NCBI GenBank assembly: GCA_028583685.1
Contig: JAMXIF010001253.1
Span: 73,901,461-73,965,460, forward strand
Direction of reading: 5' to 3'
Origin: Petaurus breviceps papuanus
Lineage: Eukaryota > Chordata > Mammalia > Diprotodontia > Petauridae
DNA: 64,000 bases
The notes below the pieces were generated by a model that was not told where the DNA came from, searched no databases, and saw nothing but the letters and a program-made list of their open reading frames with translations. This document shows, piece after piece, positions 54,695 to 64,000 of the stretch. Numbering within the stretch: position 1 is the first letter of the stretch; every line of letters starts with the position of its first letter. The translations under genes were made by a program, and so were the position numbers.

Positions 54695-55554
54695 GAATAT
54701 CTTAGAAGATGTGCTAAAAGAAATGAAGATGGTTTCAGACAAAATTGGGAAGACTTGTATGAACTAATGCAGAGTGAAGGAGGGTAGCACCAGGAGGACA
54801 ATTTATATTATAAGATCAATATTGTAAAAAACAAACAATTCTAGATGGTGGCATAAAAGCAGGAAAACTCCCTGCACTTCCCCCATAAACACCTCAAATA
54901 CCTGTGAAAAATGACTCTAAACAAACTTTAGAGCTACAGAACCCACAAAGTGACAAAGATAAACAAAGCTCCCGCTGAAGGCAGCCCAGCAGGCTGGCAG
55001 GAAGGATCCATCAAACTCACTGGGAGCCAAGCCCAGATCTGCCTGAGCCCACAGTTTTAGCTTGAGGGTGGCCACAACCAGTCATGGCTAGAGGGACATC
55101 AGTAGAGTAGATCACCAGCAGCTGTGGTGGTTTCCAGATTTACCAATCCATAAATGCCAAAGACAAAGTGAGAGGTCAGTGGACTTTGGGAACAGGGGGT
55201 CTGGGAGTTCAGTCTAGCCTCTGCCCTCAGAGGAAGAAGCAGACGAGGTGCCGTGGCCACCACCGTGTGGCTGGCTGCTTCAAAGCTTCTGGCCTGCAGA
55301 CCATAGGGGAACCAAGCAATCAGTCTGAGGGGTAATTGCTCTTGCTTTACCCTGCTTGGATCTGGATTGTTGTCTAGAATGGAGGTCCTGGGGTACATGT
55401 CCAGGTGTCAGAGTGAGTGGGGGTTTCAGAGAAGGCACCCAACTAATAGTTCCAGGAGCTGTAACATCCCAGTGATTTGGGACAAAGCTCTCCTCTCTGG
55501 AAAAAGAGTTCTACTGTGAAAAAAAGCTCAAAAGTCAAGTAATTGAGTTGCAAC

Positions 55555-56616
55555 ATGAGCAGGCAAAGAAAGCAAAGCAAACAGAGTGATCCAATTTTAC
55601 ACTTCTATTTTGGAGATAAAAAGAATCAAAGCATGGAAAAGAAGAAAGACAATGAAGTCAGAACTCCTGCACCAAAAGCTTCCAAGAAAAATACAAGCTG
55701 GTTACAGGCCATAGAGGACCTTAAGAAACAGATAAGAGAAGTGGAGGAAAAATTGGGAAGAGAAATGAGAACAATGCAGGAAAATTATGAAATGAGAGTC
55801 AACAACCTGACTGAAGAAAATAACACCTTAAAAATAGACTAAATCAAATGGCAAAAGAGGCTCAAAAAGGCAATGAGGAGAAGAATGCCTTAAAAAGCAA
55901 AATTTGCCAGATGGAAAAAGAATCTCAAAAGCTCACTGAAGAGAATCATTCCTTCAGAATTAGATTGGAGCACATGGAAGCTAGTGGTTTTATGAGAAAT
56001 CAAGATACTATTAAACAGATCCAAGCAAATGAAAAAAATAGAAGGCAATGTGAAATATCTCAGAGGAAAAACCACTGACCTAGAAAATAGATCCAGGAGA
56101 GATAATTTAAAACTTATTGAACTACCTTAAAGCCATGATCAAAAAAAGAACTTAGACATCATCCTTCAAGAAATTCTCAAGGAAAATTGCCCTGATGTTT
56201 TAGAACCAGAGGGTAAAATAGAAGTTGAAAGAATCCACCAATCACCTCTTGAAAAAGATCCCAAAAAGAAAGCTCCTAGGAATATTATAGCCAGGTTCTG
56301 GAATTCCCAGATCAAGAAGAAAATATTACAAACAGCCAAGAAGAAACAATTTTAATATTTTGGAAACACAATCAGGATAACACAGGATCTGGCAGCTTCT
56401 ACATTGAGGGATCAAAGGGCTTGGAATATGATATTCCGGAGGTCAAAGAAGCTGGGATTAAAACCAAGAATCACTTACCCAGCAAAACTGAGTCTCATGT
56501 TTCAGGGGAAAATATGGTCATTCAATGAAGTAGAGGACTTTCAATCATTCTTGATGAAAAAACCAGAGTTGAATAGAAAATTTGACATTCAGATACAAGA
56601 AGCAAGAGAAGCATAA
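55555..56616 (+). pseudogene. HAL1 ORF1p relic
   Basis: ATG at 55555 (MSRQRKQSKQ), coiled coil (SWLQAIEDLKKQIREVEEKL, then EKNALKSKICQMEKESQKLT), weak RRM block, and a C-terminal domain ending KFDIQIQEAREA at 56614. Stops and frame changes near 55840 and 56078-56400 disable it. The family length would be about 350 residues. Confidence 0.8.
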
Positions 56617-56731
56617 ACAGGGAAAAGAAATCATAAGGAACTTATCAAAGTTGAACTATTTATATTCCTACTTGGAAAAATGATAATTGTAACTTATGAA
56701 ACTTTTCTCAGCATAAGAAAAGTTGAAGGGA

Positions 56732-56732
<1 letters not shown>

Positions 56733-56764
<32 letters not shown>

Positions 56765-56772
56765 TATATATG
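56733..56772. repeat. TA/CA microsatellite in the HAL1 3' region
   Basis: (TA)n then CACACA then TATATA, at the element position that holds (GATA)n in copy 1. Confidence 0.9.
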
Positions 56773-58015
56773 TCTATATAGGAGGGTATATGGTCATCTG
56801 AATACATTGGTGAGTGTGTGTATATATGTGTACAGGTATACATAGACAGAGGGCACAGGACCAATTGAATAGGAAGGGATGATACTTAAAAGGTGAAATT
56901 GAGAGGTGAGACAGGAATATAATGAGAGGAGATGGGGAGAGACAGAATAGGGTAAACTATCTCATATAGAAGAGGCAAGGGAAAACTGTTATAATGGAGG
57001 GGAAGAACAAGAAGGCAAAAGGGAATGGGTCAACCTTACTCTCATTGAATTTGGCTTAAGGAGGGAATGAAATACACCCTAAATAGGGTATCTCACCCTA
57101 CAGAAGAATAGGGGGGAAGAGAATGAGAGAGGGGATGATGGAGGAGAAGGCAGGTTGGTGGGGAGGGAAGTTAGAAGCACACACTTTTGAAAAGGGACAG
57201 GGTCAAACTAGAGAATAGAACAAGTGGGGGGGGGCAGGATAGGATGGACAGAAATATAGTCAGTCTTTCACAATATATCTACTATGGAAATGTTTTGCAT
57301 ACCTACACATGTTGAATTGCCTATCTTCCCAGTAAGGATGGGTGACGAAGGAGGAAGGGAAAGAATATGGAATTCAAAGTTTTAAAATCAAATGTTTAAA
57401 AAATATTATTATTATTTCTTTTCACATGCAATAATAAGATATACAGGCACTGGGGTGTAGAGATCCATCCTGCCCTACTGGAAAGTCAGAGGGGTCATGG
57501 GGGAAGGATATAGGAGAGAGCAGATTGGGGGAGGGGGTATACATTGGGATCGCTGTTTAGGGGTGGTGGGTAGGGGAAAGATGGGGAGAAAATTTGTAAC
57601 TCAAAATCTTGTGGAAATAAATGATGTAAACTAAAAATAAACATAAAATTTAATTAAAAAACAATTCTGAAAGGCTTAAGAATGCCTATCAAAGCTAATG
57701 GTCAACTATGGTTCCAGAGGGTTGATGGTAAAAAAAAAAAATAGCTGCCTACCTCATGACAGATTGATAAAAGAACAATATGCAGAAGAAGAAACATGTT
57801 TTTAAACATGAACAATGTTGGAAGTTGTTTTGATTGACTATGTTTATATGATACAAGGGCTTTGTATTTCTTTTATTTATTTTTTCTTCAGTTGGTGGGG
57901 GAAGATAGGAGGTGGGAAAAAAAAAGGTTTCATAAATGAAAAAAAAGAGAGAAATTACCATGGTATAAAAACAAAAAGAATGAATAAAATTGAAAGAAAA
58001 TATGGGGGAAAAGAT

Positions 58016-58275
58016 CACAGCATCTTAGCATTAGAATGGATTTATAGACCATTTAGAATCACTTGTATTGGAATAAGAATCCCTTATATAAGGAGGTGTA
58101 CAGTTTCTGACTTAAGACCTCCCATGATGAGTAACTCCCAAGGCAGCCCATTTCACTTCTGCACAATGACAATTGTTTGAAAATGTTCTCTGTAAACCAC
58201 TTCTAACCTCATAAGGTCCTGTGCATCAGCTCTGTTTGAATAGGCTCTAACTATGCCCCCTCTGTGCTATATGGC
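58016..58275. mobile_element. Ancient interspersed repeat, family not fixed
   Basis: GAGTAACTCCCAAGGCAGCC, CCATTTCACTTCTGCACAAT and ACCACTTCTAACCTCATAAG recall an old amniote repeat that I cannot name with confidence. Confidence 0.45.
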
Positions 58276-58414
58276 TGAAGTGATATGGACAAAGAATTAT
58301 TTACAAATAAAACTCACTCAGGGAACAGTTCTTTTGCTGCAAAAAGATCCTTCACAGGGATAATAGGGGGTACTGCTCCCTCTCCCCCATAGCTTGACAT
58401 TAGACTATACTTTC

Positions 58415-58740
58415 TTTTTTTTTTTTTTTTAAGCAATCAGGGTTAAGAAACTTGCTCAAGGTTACACGGCAAGTTATTTCTGGGTGTGGTATTGAGTATC
58501 TGAGCCCAGATTTGATTCCCAGGTCATCCTGACACTGGAGCCGGTGCTCTTACTTGCTGAGCCACCTGGCCACCCCTAAGCAATTGGGGTTAAGTAACTT
58601 GATCAAGGTTATATGGCCAGGTGTATCTGGCACCTGGTGTTTCTTAGCACCCACTAAGTGTCTAAGCCTGGGATTCGATCCCCAGGTCATCCCGACACTG
58701 GAGCTGGTGCTCTTACTCGCTGTGCTACCTGGCCGCCCCA
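58415..58740 (-). mobile_element. Dimeric tRNA-type SINE, copy 2
   Basis: Duplications GACTATACTTTC (58403-58414) and GGCTATACTTTC (58741-58752). In sense orientation the left monomer (from 58740 down to 58578) starts GGGGCGGCCAGGTAGCACAG and ends CCCCAATTGCTT; one A precedes the right monomer GGGGTGGCCAGGTGGCTCAG, ending CCCTGATTGCTTAAAAAA. Same junction and markers as 14243. The left monomer has a 15-20 bp internal duplication-like expansion near 58625-58655. Confidence 0.88.
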
Positions 58741-58875
58741 GGCTATACTTTCCCTAGGGCAGAACTAGGCTCATTTGTCATGACTGTTTACCTACTGGGT
58801 CATTTGTCCAAAAAGAAAGAGGGAAGCTGTTGAAAATGAGTTTAAATAGCTCAGCTTAAGATGCGCAGGAAAAGA

Positions 58876-59050
58876 AAAGCAGAGTGGCATAGTGGGTAGA
58901 AAGTTGGCCTAGTAGTCAGGAAGACCTGTGTTCAAGTCCGTCTCTACCACACACTGACCATTTGATCCTAGACAAATCTTTAAATGTCTTAGCACCCCAA
59001 ATTGTAGATTATAGATTATAGAGGGAATTACTCTCTAAGAGTTCTCTATG
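58876..59050 (+). mobile_element. tRNA-type CORE-SINE with AACTCTCTAAGACT body
   Basis: GCAGAGTGGCATAGTGGGTA, CAGGAAGACCTGTGTTCAAG, CTAGACAAATCTTTAAATGT, then AGAGGGAATTACTCTCTAAG. Third member with 16983 and 39120. Confidence 0.6.
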
Positions 59051-59115
59051 CTAATCAAATCATAGATCCAGGGCAAAATAAAAAAAAAAAATTTAAGTAT
59101 GCATATCTTTATCAC

Positions 59116-59128
59116 TTACCTATCTATC

Positions 59129-59192
<64 letters not shown>

Positions 59193-59250
59193 GTCTGTCT
59201 GTCTATCTGTCTATCTGTGTGTGTCTGTCCATCTGTCTATCTGTCTATCA
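59116..59250. repeat. (ATCT)n then (GTCT)n microsatellite
   Basis: About 18 ATCT units followed by mixed GTCT/ATCT/GTGT units. Confidence 0.95.
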
Positions 59251-59925
59251 CCTTTCCAGGAAAAGCAAGAGTTCTTCTCACATCTCTCAGGAGGCAATTA
59301 TTTCAAGGTCTTATTGTAAGAATTAAGGTGGACCTTTAAGCACATCATGGCTGTGCCTTTGAAAGTGCTTTGGTCCAGTCATCATTATGAGGTGATACAT
59401 TAGGTAATGTCTTGAAAAAGGGCCAGAAGGCTGAATCATTAGCTTCACAGCTCAGGTACCTGAAATAACAATGTTGATTTATTGTTTTATCACTGCAATG
59501 TCTTTGGAGTACATCATAAACAGGAATTTATAGTGACAATTCTGTAGGTATTCTTAGAATAGTATTCCCAGAACACTTGAGTGCTAGGAAAAGGTAAGGC
59601 TTTCCTATAGACTGGACATTTGAAAAATATTCCCTTTTAATTGACAACCATGGGAGGACTATTTCTAGTTCTCTTCTCACCCATCAAGAAAAAGATTCAA
59701 CCAAATTCCAATTATCCACAACCATGGGGATCAGAGAAACAAGACAGATGAAATTCATATGTAATCTCTAAACACTTAGCCAAGAATTTCAATTTCTGCC
59801 TATTGTAAGATTTCTGTTGCACCTGTTAATGACTGGCATAAACTTGAGTTGACTGTACATGGTTCTACTTAATTTCTTTAAAAATAGTATTTATTGATCT
59901 GTCTATTTTTTTCTTTTTATATCAT
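59251..59925. other. Unassigned DNA
   Basis: Nothing recognised. Confidence 0.4.
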
Positions 59926-60095
59926 AGAATCAGAGCTAGAAGGGCCCCTCAGAGGCCATCTAGCCAATCCCTTCACTTTACCCACAAGGAACCTGAAGCA
60001 AAGGAATGTTAAGTAATTTCCTCCAGATCACACTGGCAGTCAGTTTGGAAGGTCAAATTTGAACTCAGGTCCTCTGACTCCAGACCTAGCTTTCT
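59926..60095 (-). mobile_element. MIR/THER SINE variant
   Basis: TCATAGAATCAGAGCTAGAA, CTCAGAGGCCATCTAGCCAA, TTGAACTCAGGTCCTCTGAC. Confidence 0.75.
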
Positions 60096-60359
60096 TTTTA
60101 CTCTTTCATGATCCTTTATCTTCATCTCAAATATATCCGCTTTTCTCTCATTCTCTGTCAAGTCATTTTTTATAACAGAAAAAGAGAAACAAAGAAAAGT
60201 AGGGAGAAAAAGAAAATTAAGGGATACAAGTTAATAAAACTAATGAAAATAATAATCAGTTCTGATACTACAATGCAATGTTCCACACCAATGGACCCCT
60301 ACTTGCAAAGAAATGTGGGATGTGAATTTTCTTATCAATTGTATGGGGCTAAGGTTGAT

Positions 60360-60655
60360 TATAATCACACAGCTCTATTTCTTTTGTTGCTATTTTCTTT
60401 CTACTTTATTTTATGTCATTATAAGCATCATTTATTATAGGTCATTCATTATAAGCATCATTTTCTTTATTAAGATTACTTCACTTTGCATCATTTCACA
60501 TTTACCTATCTTTCTCTGAATTCAATTGTTTCTGATCATTCTTCATTTATTCTGTTCCTCTGATTTACTTTTCCATTGTTTAGCTAGTACCAAATAGTTA
60601 TGATGATGCTTAATAGTATAATCTGAGGCCTGGAAGCATCATTTCCTCTTATTCC
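60360..60655 (-). mobile_element. L1 relic
   Basis: ATTACTTCACTTTGCATCAT and CTAGTACCAAATAGTTATGA, GTATAATCTGAGGCCTGG match antisense L1; the order suggests two joined or rearranged pieces. Confidence 0.5.
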
Positions 60656-60689
60656 TACTTTTTTTTCTTTTCTTAAATTGAGTTGGTTT

Positions 60690-61012
60690 TATTCAATTTA
60701 ATTCGATTCAGCAAACATTTATTATGTACCTATTATGTGACAGGCACTATGTGAAGAGGTAAAATTGTAAATATAAAAATGAAACTGTTCCTGCCTTCAA
60801 TGAATTTAAATTTTACAGTCGAAAAATAACATGGCACATGTTAGTAAATAAAATAAATATTATAGAAAGTGGGAGGAAGAAGGCACATTAAAAATAAGAG
60901 GGATTGAGAAGGGACTTGTGGGGAGGGAGTACTTGAGCCACACCCTATAGGGATGTTAGGTAATCCAAGACTAGGAAGAATGGCATCCCATGCCTCACAA
61001 ACAGCTTGTGCA
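60690..61012 (-). mobile_element. L2 LINE 3' part
   Basis: CAAACATTTATTATGTACCT, GACAGGCACTATGTGAAGAG, TTCCTGCCTTCAATGAATTT. Confidence 0.75.
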
Positions 61013-61097
61013 ATCTCAGTGTTAAAAGAAGGAATATTTTATGTCTATAATATTAGCAAGTTGACCAGATTACCTGCAACATAGGGGAAAGGAAAAA

Positions 61098-61305
61098 AGA
61101 ATACATATTTATTTAGTGCTTACTATGTGTCAGACACTATGCTTTACAAATTTTGTCACCTGATCTTTATACAACCCTACAAGGTAGATTATTATTATTA
61201 TTATCATTGAAGAAACTGAGGCAAACACAGGTTAAGTACCTTGACCAAGGTCACACAGCTAGTATCTGAGGCTGGATTTGAACTCAGGTCTTCTTGACTT
61301 CAGGG
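61098..61305 (-). mobile_element. THER1/MIR CORE-SINE
   Basis: TAGTGCTTACTATGTGTCAG, CATTGAAGAAACTGAGGCAA, CCAAGGTCACACAGCTAGTA, GGATTTGAACTCAGGTCTTC. Confidence 0.85.
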
Positions 61306-61439
61306 ATGATAATTTTGAAAACATATCTACTAGTTCTTTTTCCCTATATTGGACTCTGCAAATAACAATTGTAGGTATAGACTGACAGATGCACTGTGGA
61401 TCCATTGGTCTGCATGAGTCTTACTAGCCACACACAAAT

Positions 61440-61645
61440 TTCTTTTGTTATTTTTGAATGTTGAGTTTTTCTTCAGAAGAGCTTAAGTTCTTCAGAACAA
61501 CTGCATGTAATTTCAGATGAATTCATTGTATTATAAGTATAATTAGTATTAACTGTTTTACTTTTTTATAAAAGACCTCTCACGAAGTGAAAGTAAATAT
61601 TTGTGATTTAAAAGCAAAACACATTAATAAAACTTATAAAAGTGA
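61440..61645 (+). mobile_element. L1 3' tail
   Basis: TAAAAGACCTCTCACGAAGT and GCAAAACACATTAATAAAAC match the L1 end at 31060-31130. Confidence 0.55.
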
Positions 61646-61654
61646 AAATATAAA

Positions 61655-61860
61655 ATAAAAAGATTTAGAAGGTCTGGATTCAAGTCATGACTTGGAGGCT
61701 TCCTAGATGTGTAACCTTGGGCTATTCACCACCTATGTGTCCCAATTTTCTGTTCTGTAAAACGAAAGTAGTAATATTTGTATTTTGTACCCCAAGGAGC
61801 TGTTGTGAAGTTCAAACATACTGAAAGTACTTAATAAACCGTGAAGTACTATATACATAC
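61655..61860 (+). mobile_element. MIR CORE-SINE
   Basis: GGTCTGGATTCAAGTCATGA, TGTGTAACCTTGGGCTATTC, TTCTGTAAAACGAAAGTAGT. Confidence 0.65.
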
Positions 61861-61861
61861 A

Positions 61862-61994
61862 GAAAGTATTTGTCATTAAGCAAAACACTCTTCTAGGTGC
61901 TACAAGGGGCAAAACGTGAGAGAAACAAAACAAAGCAAAACACACAGTATAAACCATGATCTGAAGGTGCTTAGAGGCAAGTTGAGAAGACCAG

Positions 61995-62000
<6 letters not shown>
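61862..62000 (-). mobile_element. L2 LINE relic (weak)
   Basis: CATTAAGCAAAACACTCTTC and TAGGTGCTACAAGGGGC, then TGAAGGTGCTTAGAGG. Confidence 0.45.
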
Positions 62001-62001
<1 letters not shown>

Positions 62002-62051
<50 letters not shown>

Positions 62052-62061
62052 NNNNNNNNNN

Positions 62062-62108
<47 letters not shown>
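62002..62108. repeat. (CA)n microsatellite with assembly gap
   Basis: CA units on both sides of ten N at 62052-62061. The true repeat length is unknown. TG/CA frames over it are artefacts. Confidence 0.97.
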
Positions 62109-62109
<1 letters not shown>

Positions 62110-63619
62110 TTACACATCAGCAGGAAAATACAAGGAATGATAAATATCATGAATTTTTTTTTATCATTCCAATGTTAGGGGATGAGATGATGTGTTTAAC
62201 ATTATCTCTATAAGATACATTTTATAATCTTATGCACATGAAAGATACTATTTGACCTGTAACTGGAAGCCCAAAGACTAGGCCTTTTGAGCCAAGGTTG
62301 AACTAGGGACAAATTTAGGTGTCCTCTATAATATTTTTGCTAATCATTAAAAAAAAGAATAAGAACAGAGAAAACTAATGAAAAGAATGATAATCTCCAT
62401 CCAAATAGCTATTTCTACATTACAAAGCAATGTATGAAGTGATATACAATATGCAATGATTTGTTATTTCTTTAAGCATTCTGAAGTGCAGAAGTGGAAA
62501 CAAAAGTCCTACCTTTTTTGTTTTGAAGTTCTTGAAGACAAATTATCTTAACTTTTGTGCCGCATGAAAATGGAATGTGCTCCCTGACCAGCTGAAGTTT
62601 TAAAAATGTGAACTATGCAAGTAAGGCTGTGGATTGATAGGGGCCAAGGCAGGGCTCTCTCTGACTGTCCTGAAAGCAAGATTGAGGAATTCCAGAGACA
62701 GTTATGAATGACTCTGCCTGTTCTTTTGGACACCTCTAAACTTTATTCATATATGTCCATTTGTGACAAGAAATGTAAATTTCAGTCCTTACCAAAATGG
62801 TTAACCACAGCGCTCCCGACAGCAGGAAAGGGGTAGAGAGGGAGTTATCTCACTTCTCCATGCTAATACACCATTGGGATTTCATTGTCTCCCTGGTCTA
62901 CACAATCCTTATTTCTGAGCCCCTCTTAGGAGCCCAGAGCACAGCTGCAATGTAGGTAAAATCCAGAAGGTTCCTCTTTGGGCAGGAAACACAATATACC
63001 CTGAAACCAAAATGACCCCTTGAATAAGCTTGTGGCTGAACTTTTCCAGTGTGGGACCCTACTTGGATGGATCCATATTAACCACCACTGACTTCCCTTC
63101 CTGACTTCAATGGAGATGTTTACAAACCCTGTCACAGAACTCTTTACCAACTTTTGCCTCAAAGAGCTGATGCATTAAAAAAAAAAATGGAAAAATCTGA
63201 GATATCTTTTTCCCCTCCCTCCCCTTATTTCAGTTCTGGATGGGAGCCACTTCAGAGTCCAGAAAGTTGAATTGGTTTTATTCCAAGTTTAATTTTCTGG
63301 CAAGTTTTTTTTTTCTACAATCTGCTTTAGCAATGCATGAAGTTTATCATGCATGTGCATCACAGTTTTCTAGAAATACAGACAAGTGATAAAGCTTGTG
63401 TATTGTGGGTCAGCTAATTTTAATTCACAAAATGAGAATATGTGAAATTTGATGGCTGGGCTTTAGTCTATGGAGAAATAGCATTATTGTTGAACTCCAC
63501 TTTATATAGTAAGGTAGGTGATTTACTAGAATGGTTTGAAGGCTTTAGTTTATAGTTACAAATGAATTTGAGAAGGATATATGCTTTTTTCAGCATAAGG
63601 AACTTGTGGTATGGGAGTT
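62109..63619. other. Repeat-poor unassigned DNA
   Basis: About 1.5 kb with no recognised repeat or gene. Short inverted words ATGCATGAAG and TCATGCATG near 63335. Frames of 61-78 codons lack features. Confidence 0.4.
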
Positions 63620-63778
63620 CACTTTACAGATGCAAACCACAACTCTATGAATGAATAGATAAATCCTAGGAAGGTACATGAAGTTTGTGGGGATTTATTG
63701 CAGAAACAAGATTTGAACCTGTCTGCTGTCACCAAGTTCAATTCACTATATTACACTATCTCTATGATTCCATGATGA
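63620..63778 (-). mobile_element. MIR relic
   Basis: TTGCAGAAACAAGATTTGAA and ACCAAGTTCAATTCACTATA keep the antisense MIR order. Confidence 0.5.
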
Positions 63779-64000
63779 TATTTTATAAGTTTCATAATGG
63801 TTGGTCACTTACCTTGTGCTCTTAGAAAGGGCTAGAATCAAAACTACCCTCTGGAGTTTGAAAACTTCTTATAAACATTACTGAGAGAAATTATTACTTT
63901 GCTATTGTGTTAATAACCAAATATTAAATTGGGATCCAGGCTTTTCTCTTCAATTTCCTCAAATGAGGCCTAGCTCTTGTTAAAATCAGTCTCTGAAGGA
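63779..64000. other. Unassigned DNA
   Basis: Nothing recognised. Confidence 0.4.

Larger units (their letters stand above)
54843..57658 (+). mobile_element. HAL1 (half-L1), full length, copy 3
   Basis: 2.8 kb, starting AGATGGTGGCATAAAAGCAG, with a 5' region of 0.7 kb, ORF1 relic, and a 1 kb 3' region ending ATGATGTAAACTAAAAATAA. No ORF2. Target duplications AAACAATTCT at 54833-54842 and 57659-57668. L1 supplied in trans would have moved it. Confidence 0.85.
54695..57960 (+). mobile_element. Old L1 3' end hosting a HAL1
   Basis: Left part 54695-54842 (AAGACTTGTATGAACTAATG) and right part 57659-57960 (TCAACTATGGTTCCAGAGGG, ATACAAGGGCTTTGTATTTC) read as one L1 tail once the HAL1 is removed. 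Confidence 0.75.

Noticed and set aside
61733-62140. Cys-Val and Thr-His repeat frames
   Set aside because: CA repeat and N gap.
1-64000. A bacterial-type operon, phage or defence system
   Set aside because: Composition, microsatellites and SINE/LINE content are those of a marsupial nuclear genome; no such genes are present.

Overview
The window is gene-free nuclear DNA of a marsupial, intergenic or intronic. I recognise no host protein-coding exon and no intact RNA gene. The marsupial call rests on repeat families seen directly: L1 with the marsupial 3' end, ORF1-only half-L1 (HAL1) elements, BovB/RTE LINEs with matching RTE-tailed tRNA SINEs, abundant THER/MIR CORE-SINEs and L2, CR1/L3 relics, and a hAT family with a palindromic MITE. 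I cannot fix the species. One 10-base N gap lies inside a CA repeat.

Layout. 1-9400: an L2 relic holds a 5.4 kb hAT transposon with a decayed transposase (345-5716), itself invaded by a 43-bp truncated SINE and an antisense HAL1; then L2, MIR, a SINE and an L1 3' end. 9.4-14.7 kb: mostly unassigned DNA with a 350-bp direct duplication, a hAT MITE, and an old L1 hit by a dimeric SINE. 15-18.7 kb: nested L2, HAL1, SINE and BovB/RTE. 18.8-22.6 kb: repeat-poor DNA, a probable LTR, and MIR carrying a palindromic hAT MITE with a perfect 8-bp target duplication. 22.7-27.9 kb: a 2.3 kb antisense BovB/RTE, a purine tract, a CR1/L3 piece and GGAA repeats. 28-35.8 kb: a 3.7 kb antisense L2 with L1 insertions (one looks twin-primed), SINEs and a hAT MITE. 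35.8-37.5 kb: the longest repeat-free block, a candidate regulatory region. 37.5-45 kb: small MIR/L2 relics. 45.3-46.5 kb: a 1.2 kb solo LTR. 48.06-48.47 kb: a mariner-like MITE with perfect termini. 51-53.5 kb: an ancient CR1/L3 segment present twice in inverted orientation at about 96% identity, with a solo LTR in the spacer. 54.7-58 kb: a full-length HAL1 inside an older L1. 58.4-64 kb: a second dimeric SINE, simple repeats, L2/MIR, the gapped CA repeat and unassigned DNA.

No genes act together here; the biology is that of mobile elements. L1 machinery plausibly moved the HAL1 copies and the A-tailed SINEs, RTE moved the RTE-tailed SINEs, and the hAT element belongs to the family that spawned the MITE. 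Strongest observations: the near-identical inverted CR1/L3 duplication, the dimeric SINE with diagnostic left and right monomers, the mariner-like MITE, and the HAL1 family structure. Identities and family names come from reading and memory of consensus sequences, not from database searches.
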